This document shows, one piece after another, positions 15,915 through 24,743 of a stretch of 64,000 nucleotides of DNA. The DNA comes from Gammaproteobacteria bacterium (GTDB taxonomy: Bacteria > Pseudomonadota > Gammaproteobacteria > Enterobacterales > Alteromonadaceae), in NCBI GenBank assembly GCA_018826295.1, contig JAHJZX010000034.1:1-64000 (forward strand). The letters run 5' to 3'. The notes below the pieces were generated by a model. The model was not told the origin of the DNA, did not search any database, and was given only the letters and a program-made list of their open reading frames with translations. The number at the start of each line of letters is the position of its first letter. Positions within the stretch are counted from its first letter, which is position 1. Position numbers and translations under genes: made by a program.

Positions 15915-17219
15915 ATGAAACGCCGCGATTTTCTTACCCAAACCTCACTATTACTCGGCAGCAGCTTGCTGCCGGTGTCTACTTTGTTGCAAGCCAGCTC
16001 AGAGCTGTCCGCCACGCCAACAATCAAAACTGCTGACTGGCCCGCATTGCGACAGCTGTTCGCCTTAACCCACGACTATGTTCATCTGGCGACGTTTTTA
16101 CTGGCATCGCACCCGAAACCGGTGGCCGATGCGATAGATCGTCATCGCCGTGCTTTTGACGCCAACCCGGCCGATTACTGGCACGAGCATTTTATGACGA
16201 TAGATCAGCAGATTGCGCAAGCCGCTGCTGATTATATGGGCGGCGAAGCCAGCCAGATTGCGCTGACTGACAGTACAACTATGGGCTCGGCGCTGGTATA
16301 CAGCGGGCTGAAACTGAGAGCAGGCGATGAAATACTGCAAACGGTGCATGATCACTACTCAACCGATTTATCCTTGCAACTGCGAGCCGATCGCACCGGC
16401 GCCAAAGTGCGCCAGGTATCTTTGTATGACAACCCGGCGTTGGTGTCGGTAGATGAAGTAGTTACTAAACTGAAAGGCGCTATCACGGCCAAAACCAAAG
16501 TTGTGGTGGTAACCTGGGTGCATTCTTCCACCGGGGTAAAACTGCCGCTGCGGGCTATTGCCGATATGCTGGGCGAGCTGAATCAGCGTCGGAGTGAGCC
16601 AGATCAGATTATTTTCTGTGTTGACGGTGTGCATGGTTTTGGCATTGAAAATGTCGATGTGTCGACACTGGGCTGTGATTTTTTTATTGCCGGTACGCAT
16701 AAGTGGATTTTTGGCCCGCGCGGCACTGGTGTGATCTGGGGCAGTAAACGCGGTTGGGACCGCTGCCATGCGGTTATTCCTAGTTTTAGCCGCTCCTACG
16801 ATGTCTGGTTGGGCGGCAGTACTCAGGATCAGGTGCCGATTGGCGAGCATATGACGCCGGGCGGCTTTCACTCGTTTGAACACCGCTGGGCACTGCCGGA
16901 AGCTTTTAAACTGCACCTGCAGCTGGGTAAGGCCGAGGTGCAGGCGCGCATTCATCAGCTTAACAGCCAAACCAAGCAAGGCTTGGCGAAAATGAGTGGG
17001 GTAAAACTGTACACGCCAATGGCAGCGGAACTGTCATCCGGCTTAGTCTGTTTTGATTACAAACAAATGCCACCAGACGACGTGGTAAAAGCCATGCACA
17101 AAAAAGGCATTATTATGAGTGCAACGCCTTACCGGCAATCTTATGCCCGTTTTGCGCCCAGTCTGATAAATAACGAGCAGGAAATTGAACGTGCGCTGGC
17201 GGCCTTGCAGGCGTTATAA
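15915..17219 (+). CDS. Tat-exported class V aminotransferase-fold PLP enzyme
   Basis: A 434-residue protein with a twin-arginine leader (KRRDFLTQTSLLLGSSLLP) followed by a class V aminotransferase domain: DSTTMGSALVYSGLKL, DHYSTDLSL, WVHSSTGVKLPL, CVDGVHGFGIENVD, and the PLP-Schiff-base Lys in AGTHKWIFGPRGTG. It resembles isopenicillin-N-epimerase-like and CsdA-like enzymes. ATG 15915 has AGGA nine bases upstream; the track's TTG at 15909 would be too close to it. Export by Tat implies that it folds with its cofactor in the cytoplasm and works in the periplasm. The substrate is unknown. It is separated from hutU by 110 bases and may be independent. Confidence 0.85.
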   Translation: MKRRDFLTQTSLLLGSSLLPVSTLLQASSELSATPTIKTADWPALRQLFALTHDYVHLATFLLASHPKPVADAIDRHRRAFDANPADYWHEHFMTIDQQIAQAAADYMGGEASQIALTDSTTMGSALVYSGLKLRAGDEILQTVHDHYSTDLSLQLRADRTGAKVRQVSLYDNPALVSVDEVVTKLKGAITAKTKVVVVTWVHSSTGVKLPLRAIADMLGELNQRRSEPDQIIFCVDGVHGFGIENVDVSTLGCDFFIAGTHKWIFGPRGTGVIWGSKRGWDRCHAVIPSFSRSYDVWLGGSTQDQVPIGEHMTPGGFHSFEHRWALPEAFKLHLQLGKAEVQARIHQLNSQTKQGLAKMSGVKLYTPMAAELSSGLVCFDYKQMPPDDVVKAMHKKGIIMSATPYRQSYARFAPSLINNEQEIERALAALQAL

Positions 17220-17327
17220 GGCGGAGCCTGACCAGTAAAATAGCAATATTGCCACATCCGGCATGGCATTGTCTGGCGGTGCTCTGTTAACCTCTGTACT
17301 ACAGATACGCAGTGTGGGGTAGATTGG

Positions 17328-20300
17328 ATGGAGTGGTTACGGCAGTGGTTTGACTACCCGGCTGATCCTTTACTACTGGCCGGCAGTTATGACCTTAACT
17401 TAGTGCTGCTGTCGTTTTTGATCGCAGTATTTTCATCGGCCATTGCCATTCAGATCACGGCATCGGCCATCAGCGTGAAGAAAAGAAACTTACGTTTGCT
17501 GATGCTGGCCAGTGGCAGTATTGCGCTGGGCGGCGGCGTCTGGTCGATGCATTTTATCGGTATGCTGGCGTTTACGCTATGTACCACCGTCAGTTACCAA
17601 CCGGGGTTAACTTTCTTATCTATGCTGCCCAGTATAGCGGCGTCCTGGGTGGCGCTGGATCTGATCAGCAAAAAACAATTAGCTAAAACGCAACTGTTGG
17701 TCGGCGGCGTGCTGGTAGGCGCCGGCATTGGCACCATGCATTATATGGGCATGGCTGCGATGCAAATGTCAGTGGCGTTACGTTACGACTTACCGATGTT
17801 TATATTGTCGATACTGGTAGCGGTAGTGCTGGCCGTGATCGCGTTGTGGGTGCGTTTTGGCCTGCGCCGGTTTAATTTGGCTGCGCACTGGCTGACCCTG
17901 CTAAGCAGTGTCGTGATGGGCGCCGCTATTAGCGGCATGCATTATACCGGCATGGCGGCGGCCCGCTTTGTGCCACCAGTGGATTTTATCGCCAATACTG
18001 AAAACAGCGATATTTCCTGGTTACTGGCACTGGCAGTCGCGTTTACCACTCTGGTGATCACTGGTTTGGTGGTGGCGGTAAATTTATTGCTGAAGTATCG
18101 CGAGCTTAACCTGCAGGTGAAAGCCAATGAAACCCGATTGCTGGCGATAATGGACACAGCCGTTGACGGTATTGTAACCATTAACAGTAAAGGGCTGATC
18201 CAGGGTATCAATAAAGCAGCAGAGCAGATCCTCGGTTGGACAGAGGCTGAGTTGCTGCAAAAAAACGTCAAGATCCTTACGCCGGCACCGATCCGCGCCG
18301 AGCATGACTCATATCTGCAAAATTACCTGCGCACCGGCCACGCCAAAATTATCGGCGTAGGCCGCGATGTTGAAGCCGTGCATAAACACGGCTATACCGT
18401 GCCGATACGGCTGGCGATTGGTCATGCCAGGCTGGCAGAAGAAGATATCTTTGTGGCTTTTATCAGTGATATCAGCAACCGTCTGCAAATGGAAAGCGCC
18501 TTACGCGAAAACGAAGCAAAATTTCGCTCGTTGATTGGCAATATCCCCGGTGCCGCTTACCGTTGTTTGCACAATGAAAATTGGGACATGCTGTTTATCA
18601 GCGATGCAGTGCTGTGGCTATCCGGCTACCCGGCCAGTGATTTTATGTTGCCCGACGCGCAGCGCAGCTGGTCTGATTTAGTGCATCCGGAGGATAAAGC
18701 GGCCACGACGCGGCTGGATTTATATCAGGGCAGTTTTAGTCTGGAGTACCGCATCCGGCATAAAAATGGCAGCTGGCGCTGGATTTTAGAGCACGGCGAA
18801 GCGATAAAAACCGACAAAGGGGAAATTATCTGGCTGGACGGCTTTTTAATGGATATCAGTGCCCGCAAACAAATGGAGCAGGAGCTGCTGCAGGCCAAGA
18901 ATACCGCCGAGCAGGCAGCTGAAGCCCGGGCGGCGTTTCTGGCCAATATGAGCCATGAAATCCGTACACCGATGAACGCTATTATCGGCTTCAGCGATTT
19001 GCTGTTGTCTGCTGAATTACCCGAACCACAGCATAAGCACCTGCAAACTATTCACAGCGCCGCCCGTTCACTGCTGCATTTGCTAAATGATATTCTCGAC
19101 AGTGCCAAGCTGGAAAAAGGCAAGCTGGAGCTGGAGTACCGCGATTTTTCCTTGCCGGCGCTGCTGGATACGGTGGTGTCTACGTTATGGTTACAGGCCC
19201 GCAAAAAGCAGCTACAAATGACGCTGCAGCTGGACCCGGCCGCTGCGGAATTTTATTACGGCGTGCCTGAGCGGTTACAGCAGGTACTGACCAATTTGCT
19301 CGGCAATGCCATCAAATTTACTGAGCAGGGCAGCGTAACGCTAAAGGTACAACTTACTGCGCCCGCAGAGCTAACCTTCAGCATTATTGATACCGGCATT
19401 GGTATAGCGGCCGAGCGTTTGCCGTATATTTTTGACGCCTTTACCCAGGCCGATGCCTCGATGAGCCGGCGTTTTGGCGGCACCGGCTTGGGTACCACTA
19501 TCAGCAAGCAATTGGTTGAACTGATGGGCGGTAGCATCAGTGTGCAAAGTGTTGACGGCGAGGGCAGCTGCTTTAGCTTCACGCTGCCGCTAAAGCCCGG
19601 TGCGGCGATAGCACCAACCGGCGTAGGGCAGGCAATAGCGCTGCCGCCTTTGTCGGTGCTGATCACTGATGATATTGCACAAAATCTGGAGTTGCTACAG
19701 TTGCTGTTGCAGCGCGGCGGCCATAGTGTTGTGGCCGTATCTGACGGACAACAAGCGGTTGCGGCGGTGCAACAGCAGCATTTTGATCTGGTACTGATGG
19801 ATATCCAGATGCCGGTAATGGATGGCTTGCAGGCGTGCAGGTTAATCCGGCGATGGGAAGCACAGCAGCAGCGTGAGCCGTTGCCGGTTATTGCCTTAAC
19901 CGCCAGTGTGCTGGATGAAGATAAAGTGGCCGCCAAAGAAGCCGGTATGCAGGGTTTTGCCAGTAAACCAATTGATTATGCGCAGCTGAGTGCCGAAATA
20001 GCCCGGGTACTGCAGCTTGATATCGCCGATACGCCGCTTGTCACGTCAACCGGGTCAGCAACTTTGCAACTGCTCAATTCCAGCAAGGCCTTGCAGCTGT
20101 GGGGCTCGTTAACACAATACCTGCCGCAGCTGGAACAATTTTTACAGCAACAACAGCCCAGGCTTTTGCAAGCTGCCAGTGAGCTACAAGCCGGGCACGT
20201 TAATGCTGTACAGCAATTAGCTCATGCTATTAAAGGTGTGGCGGCTAATTTGGCACTGGAGCAGTTAAGCAAGCTAAGTGCGGAGTTAGAGCAGGTGGCG

Positions 20301-20648
20301 CGGCAACAGCAAACCGAACGCGCCGCACAGCTGCTGGCGCAAATTGTGGCAATCTGGCCGGATCATCAGCTGGCATACCAGCAATTGGCGCTGCAGGCGA
20401 CTAATGTAGCGGCTGAACGCTTGCAAAAACTTGACGATGAGACTCTGACTGCAGTATTAACAAGCTTACAGCAGGCACTGCAACAGCATGAGCTGGACGA
20501 CAAGGTGCTGCAACAGCTGGAAAGATACAGCGGGGCGCACGAAGCCATGATCCTGGCGTTATTGGATGCCGTAAACGATTTTGATTTTTCCCGCGCTTTA
20601 GCCATAACAAAGCAGTTACAGCAGCAAATCACGACAGGACAACACTGA
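17328..20648 (+). CDS. MHYT-PAS hybrid sensor histidine kinase with receiver and HPt
   Basis: An 1106-residue membrane kinase. Residues 1-250 form a seven-helix MHYT domain with its three repeats MHFIGM, MHYMGM and MHYTGM, proposed to bind copper and sense a diatomic gas. Then come a PAS domain (about 270-385), a second PAS/PAC (about 395-520), a coiled linker, HisKA with NMSHEIRTPMNAIIGFSD, HATPase (GTGLGTTIS), a receiver with phospho-acceptor LVLMDIQMPVMDG, and a C-terminal HPt with phospho-His in LAHAIKGVAANL. A complete internal phosphorelay is thus present. Its stop overlaps the ATG of the following HD-GYP regulator (TGATG), so the HPt most likely feeds that protein. The stimulus is inferred only from the domain family. 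Confidence 0.93.
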   Translation: MEWLRQWFDYPADPLLLAGSYDLNLVLLSFLIAVFSSAIAIQITASAISVKKRNLRLLMLASGSIALGGGVWSMHFIGMLAFTLCTTVSYQPGLTFLSMLPSIAASWVALDLISKKQLAKTQLLVGGVLVGAGIGTMHYMGMAAMQMSVALRYDLPMFILSILVAVVLAVIALWVRFGLRRFNLAAHWLTLLSSVVMGAAISGMHYTGMAAARFVPPVDFIANTENSDISWLLALAVAFTTLVITGLVVAVNLLLKYRELNLQVKANETRLLAIMDTAVDGIVTINSKGLIQGINKAAEQILGWTEAELLQKNVKILTPAPIRAEHDSYLQNYLRTGHAKIIGVGRDVEAVHKHGYTVPIRLAIGHARLAEEDIFVAFISDISNRLQMESALRENEAKFRSLIGNIPGAAYRCLHNENWDMLFISDAVLWLSGYPASDFMLPDAQRSWSDLVHPEDKAATTRLDLYQGSFSLEYRIRHKNGSWRWILEHGEAIKTDKGEIIWLDGFLMDISARKQMEQELLQAKNTAEQAAEARAAFLANMSHEIRTPMNAIIGFSDLLLSAELPEPQHKHLQTIHSAARSLLHLLNDILDSAKLEKGKLELEYRDFSLPALLDTVVSTLWLQARKKQLQMTLQLDPAAAEFYYGVPERLQQVLTNLLGNAIKFTEQGSVTLKVQLTAPAELTFSIIDTGIGIAAERLPYIFDAFTQADASMSRRFGGTGLGTTISKQLVELMGGSISVQSVDGEGSCFSFTLPLKPGAAIAPTGVGQAIALPPLSVLITDDIAQNLELLQLLLQRGGHSVVAVSDGQQAVAAVQQQHFDLVLMDIQMPVMDGLQACRLIRRWEAQQQREPLPVIALTASVLDEDKVAAKEAGMQGFASKPIDYAQLSAEIARVLQLDIADTPLVTSTGSATLQLLNSSKALQLWGSLTQYLPQLEQFLQQQQPRLLQAASELQAGHVNAVQQLAHAIKGVAANLALEQLSKLSAELEQVARQQQTERAAQLLAQIVAIWPDHQLAYQQLALQATNVAAERLQKLDDETLTAVLTSLQQALQQHELDDKVLQQLERYSGAHEAMILALLDAVNDFDFSRALAITKQLQQQITTGQH

Positions 20649-21628
20649 TGAGCGATAAGCCAACCTTACTGCTGGTAGATGATGAACCCACCAATCTCAG
20701 AGTGTTGCGTACCGTTTTGCACGATGATTACCGGCTGCTGTTCGCTAAAAGCGGTGAAGAAGCGCTGCAGTTGGTGGCACAACAACACCCGGCACTAGTC
20801 CTGTTAGATGTCATGATGCCGGCCATGACCGGCTACGAAGTCTGTGCCCGGCTAAAAGCCAATCCGGCAACGGCAGCAATACCGGTTATTTTTGTGACGG
20901 CATTAAAAGACGAGGTAGACGAAACCAAAGGCTTTGCTGTCGGCGCGGTAGACTATATTGCCAAGCCGGTGTCGCCGGCCATAGTGCGGGCCCGGGTAAA
21001 AACCCACCTGTCGCTGGTGCGTGCCGACGAGCTTAAGCAAACCCGGTTGCAGGTGATACAGCGGCTGGGCCGGGCAGCCGAATACAAAGACAACGAAACC
21101 GGTTTACATGTGATGCGCATGAGCCACTATGCCCAAATACTGGCGCGGGCCTATGGTTTGTCAGAGCAACACTCAGAAGACTTACTGCATGCCGCCCCTA
21201 TGCATGATATTGGCAAAATAGGTATTGCAGACAGTATCCTACTTAAACCCGGCAAGCTAACGGCCGATGAGTACCGTGAGATGCAAAAGCATCCGCTGAT
21301 TGGCGCCGAGATACTCGGCGAATGTGATTCTGCCTTATTAAAAATGGCCAAAGCGGTGGCCTTGTATCATCACGAAAAATGGGACGGCAGCGGTTATCCG
21401 CATGGCCTAGCCGGTGACGCCATACCCGTGGAAGCGCGCATAGTGGCAGTGTCAGACGTATTTGATGCGCTCACCAGTGCCCGGCCATACAAACAAGCCT
21501 GGAGCATTGAAGACACCATGGCACATATGCAAGCGCAAAAAGGCCTGCATTTTGAACCGCGGCTAATTGATCTGTTGCAGCAACAGTTGCCGGCTATACT
21601 GGCGATTAAGCAGCGATGGGCCGAGTAG
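20648..21628 (+). CDS. Response regulator with HD-GYP c-di-GMP phosphodiesterase domain
   Basis: 326 residues. The receiver (about 1-120) has the acidic pair VDDEP, phospho-acceptor LVLLDVMMPAMTGYE, switch Thr in FVTALKD and Lys in AKPVSP. The HD-GYP domain (about 140-325) has the catalytic HDIGKIGI, HHEKWDGSGYPHGLAGDAIP and DVFDAL, with all key residues intact, so active c-di-GMP hydrolysis is expected. It overlaps the kinase gene by a TGATG junction. The two form a complete signal-to-c-di-GMP circuit: the kinase senses and relays phosphate, this protein lowers c-di-GMP. Likely outputs are motility and biofilm, by family precedent. Confidence 0.94.
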   Translation: MSDKPTLLLVDDEPTNLRVLRTVLHDDYRLLFAKSGEEALQLVAQQHPALVLLDVMMPAMTGYEVCARLKANPATAAIPVIFVTALKDEVDETKGFAVGAVDYIAKPVSPAIVRARVKTHLSLVRADELKQTRLQVIQRLGRAAEYKDNETGLHVMRMSHYAQILARAYGLSEQHSEDLLHAAPMHDIGKIGIADSILLKPGKLTADEYREMQKHPLIGAEILGECDSALLKMAKAVALYHHEKWDGSGYPHGLAGDAIPVEARIVAVSDVFDALTSARPYKQAWSIEDTMAHMQAQKGLHFEPRLIDLLQQQLPAILAIKQRWAE

Positions 21629-21789
21629 TGATCAGCTAACCCACTGGCAGCATAACGCTGTTAACGCCACCTGGCTGAATATCGGCTGCGGCCTGGCAAT
21701 AAACATAATACTCACTGTGACATTCGGTATTTATTCAACGCTTTACTAATGCTAGCCTGTAAGTCTTTACCAGACTTAGCGGATTTATT

Positions 21790-22794
21790 ATGCGTTGCTC
21801 AGCTTTTGCACTGTGTTTAGTTATTACCCCGGCGCTGGCCGCTAACACCCCCTGGCCGGCACAGCCGGTATTAATGCTTAATCCTGACATGCAACAGGTG
21901 GTGGCAGCAGATGCCAGGCTGGAGCAACTGGCTGAGGGCTTTCGCTGGTCTGAAGGGCCGATAGCCGAACCTGGTAGTGGCGATATACTGTTTTCCGACG
22001 TACCGGAAAATAAAGTCTATCGCTGGAATGAGCAACAAGGCCTGACGGTGTATCTTCAGCCGTCTGGTTATAGCGGCCTGCATCCGCAAAATAACCGCCA
22101 GCAAGGTTCTAATGGACTGATATTTAATAATAAAAACCAGCTGGTACTGGCGCAGCATGGCGACCGGCGCCTGGCACTGTTTAACGGTATTAATGATGGT
22201 GTGCCGCAGTATCAAACTCTGGTGACACAGTTTGACGGTAAGCTGCTTAACAGCCCGAATGATGTGGTACAACACAGCAGCGGCGCTTATTATTTTACCG
22301 ATCCGCCGTACGGCTTAACCGGCGGCGATCAAGCTGCCGAAAAGCAGCTTAGCGTAAATGGCGTGTATCGTCTTAGCAATAGCAGCGAATTAACGCTACT
22401 GGTTGAGCATTTAACCCGGCCGAATGGTCTGGCGTTTTCGCCGGATGAAAACTGGCTCTATGTCGCCAACTCAGATAAAAACGCCGCCCAGTGGTGGCGT
22501 TATGCGGTAAAAGCCGATGGCAGTCTGGCTAAAGGTGAGCTGTTTTTTGACGCCACTGCCGCTACCCAAACCGCCAGCGGCTTACCCGACGGCCTTAAAG
22601 TATTGCCATCTGGCATCTTGCTGGCCACCGGCCCGGGCGGCGTCTGGGTAATATCGCCACAAGGCGAGCATTTAGGCACCATTCAAACCGGTGTGGCCGC
22701 CGCCAATGTGGCATTAAGTAGCGACAATAGCTGGTTATATATTACCGCCAGTAGCTATTTACTGCGGATTAAACTGCAACCAGTGAAACAATAA
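21790..22794 (+). CDS. Periplasmic SMP-30/gluconolactonase-like beta-propeller
   Basis: A 334-residue protein with a Sec signal peptide (MRCSAFALCLVITPALA) and a six-bladed propeller typical of SMP-30/gluconolactonase/LRE: EGFRWSEGPIAEP, LFSDVPENKVYRW, GSNGLIFN, LNSPNDVVQHSSGAYYFTDPPYGL, RPNGLAFSPDENWLYVANSD and DGLKVLPSG. The Glu, Asn and Asp residues of the metal site are present (EGP, SPNDV, NSD). Family members hydrolyse sugar lactones or related esters. Its periplasmic location is clear, its substrate is not. It appears monocistronic and lies before the Fur-regulated orphan response regulator. Confidence 0.88.
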   Translation: MRCSAFALCLVITPALAANTPWPAQPVLMLNPDMQQVVAADARLEQLAEGFRWSEGPIAEPGSGDILFSDVPENKVYRWNEQQGLTVYLQPSGYSGLHPQNNRQQGSNGLIFNNKNQLVLAQHGDRRLALFNGINDGVPQYQTLVTQFDGKLLNSPNDVVQHSSGAYYFTDPPYGLTGGDQAAEKQLSVNGVYRLSNSSELTLLVEHLTRPNGLAFSPDENWLYVANSDKNAAQWWRYAVKADGSLAKGELFFDATAATQTASGLPDGLKVLPSGILLATGPGGVWVISPQGEHLGTIQTGVAAANVALSSDNSWLYITASSYLLRIKLQPVKQ

Positions 22795-22830
22795 CGCAGC
22801 TTATATGTTGATGCTCTGTTAAAAATAAAC

Positions 22831-22859
22831 TTGCAAACGAGAATCATTACCATTAAATT
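22831..22859 (+). promoter_or_regulatory. Promoter with overlapping Fur box, upstream of the orphan response regulator
   Basis: A -35 TTGCAA (22831-22836), a 17-base spacer and a -10 TAAATT (22854-22859) lie about 34 bases before the ATG. Inside the spacer CGAGAATCATTACCA (22838-22852) matches the Fur 7-1-7 consensus TGATAATNATTATCA at 11 of 14 specified positions. Fur with iron would block RNA polymerase here. Confidence 0.75.
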
Positions 22860-22892
22860 GGGCGAAACTGTTTCCCCGGTAATGTAAAGAGC

Positions 22893-23582
22893 ATGAATGC
22901 CCGTCGTATTTTAATCATTGAAGATGATCTGACGCTCAGTGCCCAGGTTGCGCAAGTGTTGCAGGGGCAAGGTTTTAAAACCCAACAATGTCAGGATGGT
23001 GAGCAGGGATTAACGGCGGCACTGCAGCAAGGTTTTGATCTAATTCTGTTGGCGGTATTGTTGCCTGACAGCAACGGCTTTTCTATTCTGCAACAGCTAC
23101 GTCAGGTAAAACAAACCCCGGTGATGATGATAACGGCAAAAGGTGCCGAGCAGGAGCGTATACAAGGCTACAGCAGTGGCGCAGACGATTGCCTGGCTAA
23201 GCCGTTTAACTTTACTGAATTGCTGGTGCGTATTGAAGCATTGTTACGCCGCTCTTTTGGTTACGCTAAAGCGCCTGCTACCTGCAATAGCCTGAACGTT
23301 GAGCAAATCCAGCTTAATCGCAGTACGCAACACGCTGAATTTGCTGGTATCAGGCTGGATCTCACACCGGTACAGTTTAAATTGCTTTGGGTGTTACTGG
23401 AGCATAAACAACAGCTTATGAGCAAGGCTTTGCTGTATCAGATCGTGCTCGGGCGGCCTTTTAGCCGCTATGATCGCAGCCTGGATATGCACTTAAGCCG
23501 GGTACGTAAAAAATTGGAAGCAGCCGGCATGTCACCGGACAAGCTGGTAACGGTGCATGGCAAAGGCTATCGCTTCGGTTAA
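22893..23582 (+). CDS. OmpR/PhoB-type response regulator with a degenerate receiver (Asp to Ala)
   Basis: 229 residues. The receiver has the usual acidic pocket (IIEDDLTL), switch Thr (MMITAKG) and Lys (CLAKPFNF), but the phospho-acceptor position reads LILLAVLLPDSNG: Ala54 (codon GCG) replaces the Asp. The C-terminal winged helix is intact (DLTPVQFKLLWVLLEHKQQ, SLDMHLSRVRKKL, VHGKGYRFG), so DNA binding is expected. No kinase gene is adjacent; the next gene is convergent. It is expressed from a promoter containing a Fur box, so it should be made under iron limitation and act without phosphorylation, controlled by abundance, as known for some atypical regulators. It borders the petrobactin locus and is a candidate for binding the TGTAACAATTGTAA motif found there. 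That link is inference. Confidence 0.9.
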   Translation: MNARRILIIEDDLTLSAQVAQVLQGQGFKTQQCQDGEQGLTAALQQGFDLILLAVLLPDSNGFSILQQLRQVKQTPVMMITAKGAEQERIQGYSSGADDCLAKPFNFTELLVRIEALLRRSFGYAKAPATCNSLNVEQIQLNRSTQHAEFAGIRLDLTPVQFKLLWVLLEHKQQLMSKALLYQIVLGRPFSRYDRSLDMHLSRVRKKLEAAGMSPDKLVTVHGKGYRFG

Positions 23583-23604
23583 ATAAGCAAAGCCGCTTCG
23601 CCGC

Positions 23605-24723
23605 TCAGGATAAATTTGGCTGAGATGCAGGCAGCGGCTGTTGGCGCTGCCGCTTAGCTAAGTTACACCAGCCGCGCACCGTCAGATCTGACAATACTAA
23701 CACGCCCAGCATGGCCAGCAGATTGTGTAGCAGCGGCATTTGCTGCAGGCCAAACAGCATCAGCCCCCAGCCAATTAGCAGCCATTGCACCACATAGATT
23801 GCCGTTACCCGCTCGCCCCAAAAGCGCAGCAACGCCAGGGCGCGGTTGTGCTGTGACAGATGCTGTACCAGCAAATGACAGCCGGATAAAAACACCAGGA
23901 TCAGGCCGGTAAAAAACAGGATTAAACCCGGGCCGCTGCGTAAATTGTCAGCGATATGATAGCTTGGGTTAGTGGCTATCAACAGAGCAGCGGCGGCCAT
24001 TAACAGCCAGCCAAGCGGCATGCAGTGGCGCAAGGCGCTATGGAGATCCGGTTGCCGGCGTAGCCAGTGCCCCATGGTCATACCCAGTAGTGGATAGGCC
24101 AGCCACGGAAACAGCGGAAACATGGCGCCCTGTTGTTGATTACCGACAAAAAGTTTTAATACTTCATCCAGCAGTGGATTGCCGCTACGCCAATCCCAGA
24201 GTAGTGGCGAAACAAAGGCAACTGCCAGCGCGGCTGTTAGCCAGTAACCTGGCTTGGCAAAGCCGTGGCGCAGCAAGGCGCAAATGCATAGCGCCAGGCC
24301 GGCAAACTGAAACACATCAACGATCAACAATTCAGATAACGGCGTATGAGGGGCAACATCGGCAGAGGTTACCAGGCCCAGTTCAATCGACAGCCACATC
24401 GGGACAGTACTGCGGCCCAGGTTAAGTGCATAACCCAGCGCGAACAAAGTGGCCGCACGTAACAAGTCCTGGCGCAAACTGCTGTTAGCCGTGTAACTGA
24501 CAAACACGCCCATAATAAACACAAACATAGATGCGGCAGGCCAGCCGACGGCAAATTTCAGCGTGGCACCAAAGGCACCGGCGCGTACTTCGGGCAAGCC
24601 GTAAAAATCCAGCACATGGATCATAATCATCAATAACACCGCCAGCCCTTTGGCGATGTCAAAAGTGGCAAGTCGCCCGGTGCGGGTTAAGTTGGCAGCA
24701 AGCTGCGGGCGCGTTGCAGACAT
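23605..24723 (-). CDS. Multi-spanning HGSNAT/DUF1624-like membrane acyltransferase
   Basis: A 372-residue integral membrane protein with about nine to ten hydrophobic spans. The N-terminus RLATFDIAKGLAVLLMIMIH resembles the Asp-Arg/Lys-Gly..His block of heparan-alpha-glucosaminide N-acetyltransferase-like (DUF1624) and related acyltransferase-3 proteins. These move acyl groups from cytoplasmic CoA donors to sugars or other acceptors across the membrane. It is the last gene of the minus-strand run from asbA, 20 bases after the PepSY gene, so it probably shares iron-controlled expression. Whether it modifies the siderophore, an envelope component or something else is unknown. ATG 24723 is used; the ribosome-binding site is weak. 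Confidence 0.7.
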   Translation of the reverse strand: MSATRPQLAANLTRTGRLATFDIAKGLAVLLMIMIHVLDFYGLPEVRAGAFGATLKFAVGWPAASMFVFIMGVFVSYTANSSLRQDLLRAATLFALGYALNLGRSTVPMWLSIELGLVTSADVAPHTPLSELLIVDVFQFAGLALCICALLRHGFAKPGYWLTAALAVAFVSPLLWDWRSGNPLLDEVLKLFVGNQQQGAMFPLFPWLAYPLLGMTMGHWLRRQPDLHSALRHCMPLGWLLMAAAALLIATNPSYHIADNLRSGPGLILFFTGLILVFLSGCHLLVQHLSQHNRALALLRFWGERVTAIYVVQWLLIGWGLMLFGLQQMPLLHNLLAMLGVLVLSDLTVRGWCNLAKRQRQQPLPASQPNLS

Positions 24724-24743
24724 GGTCTATCCCCGTGGTGTGA

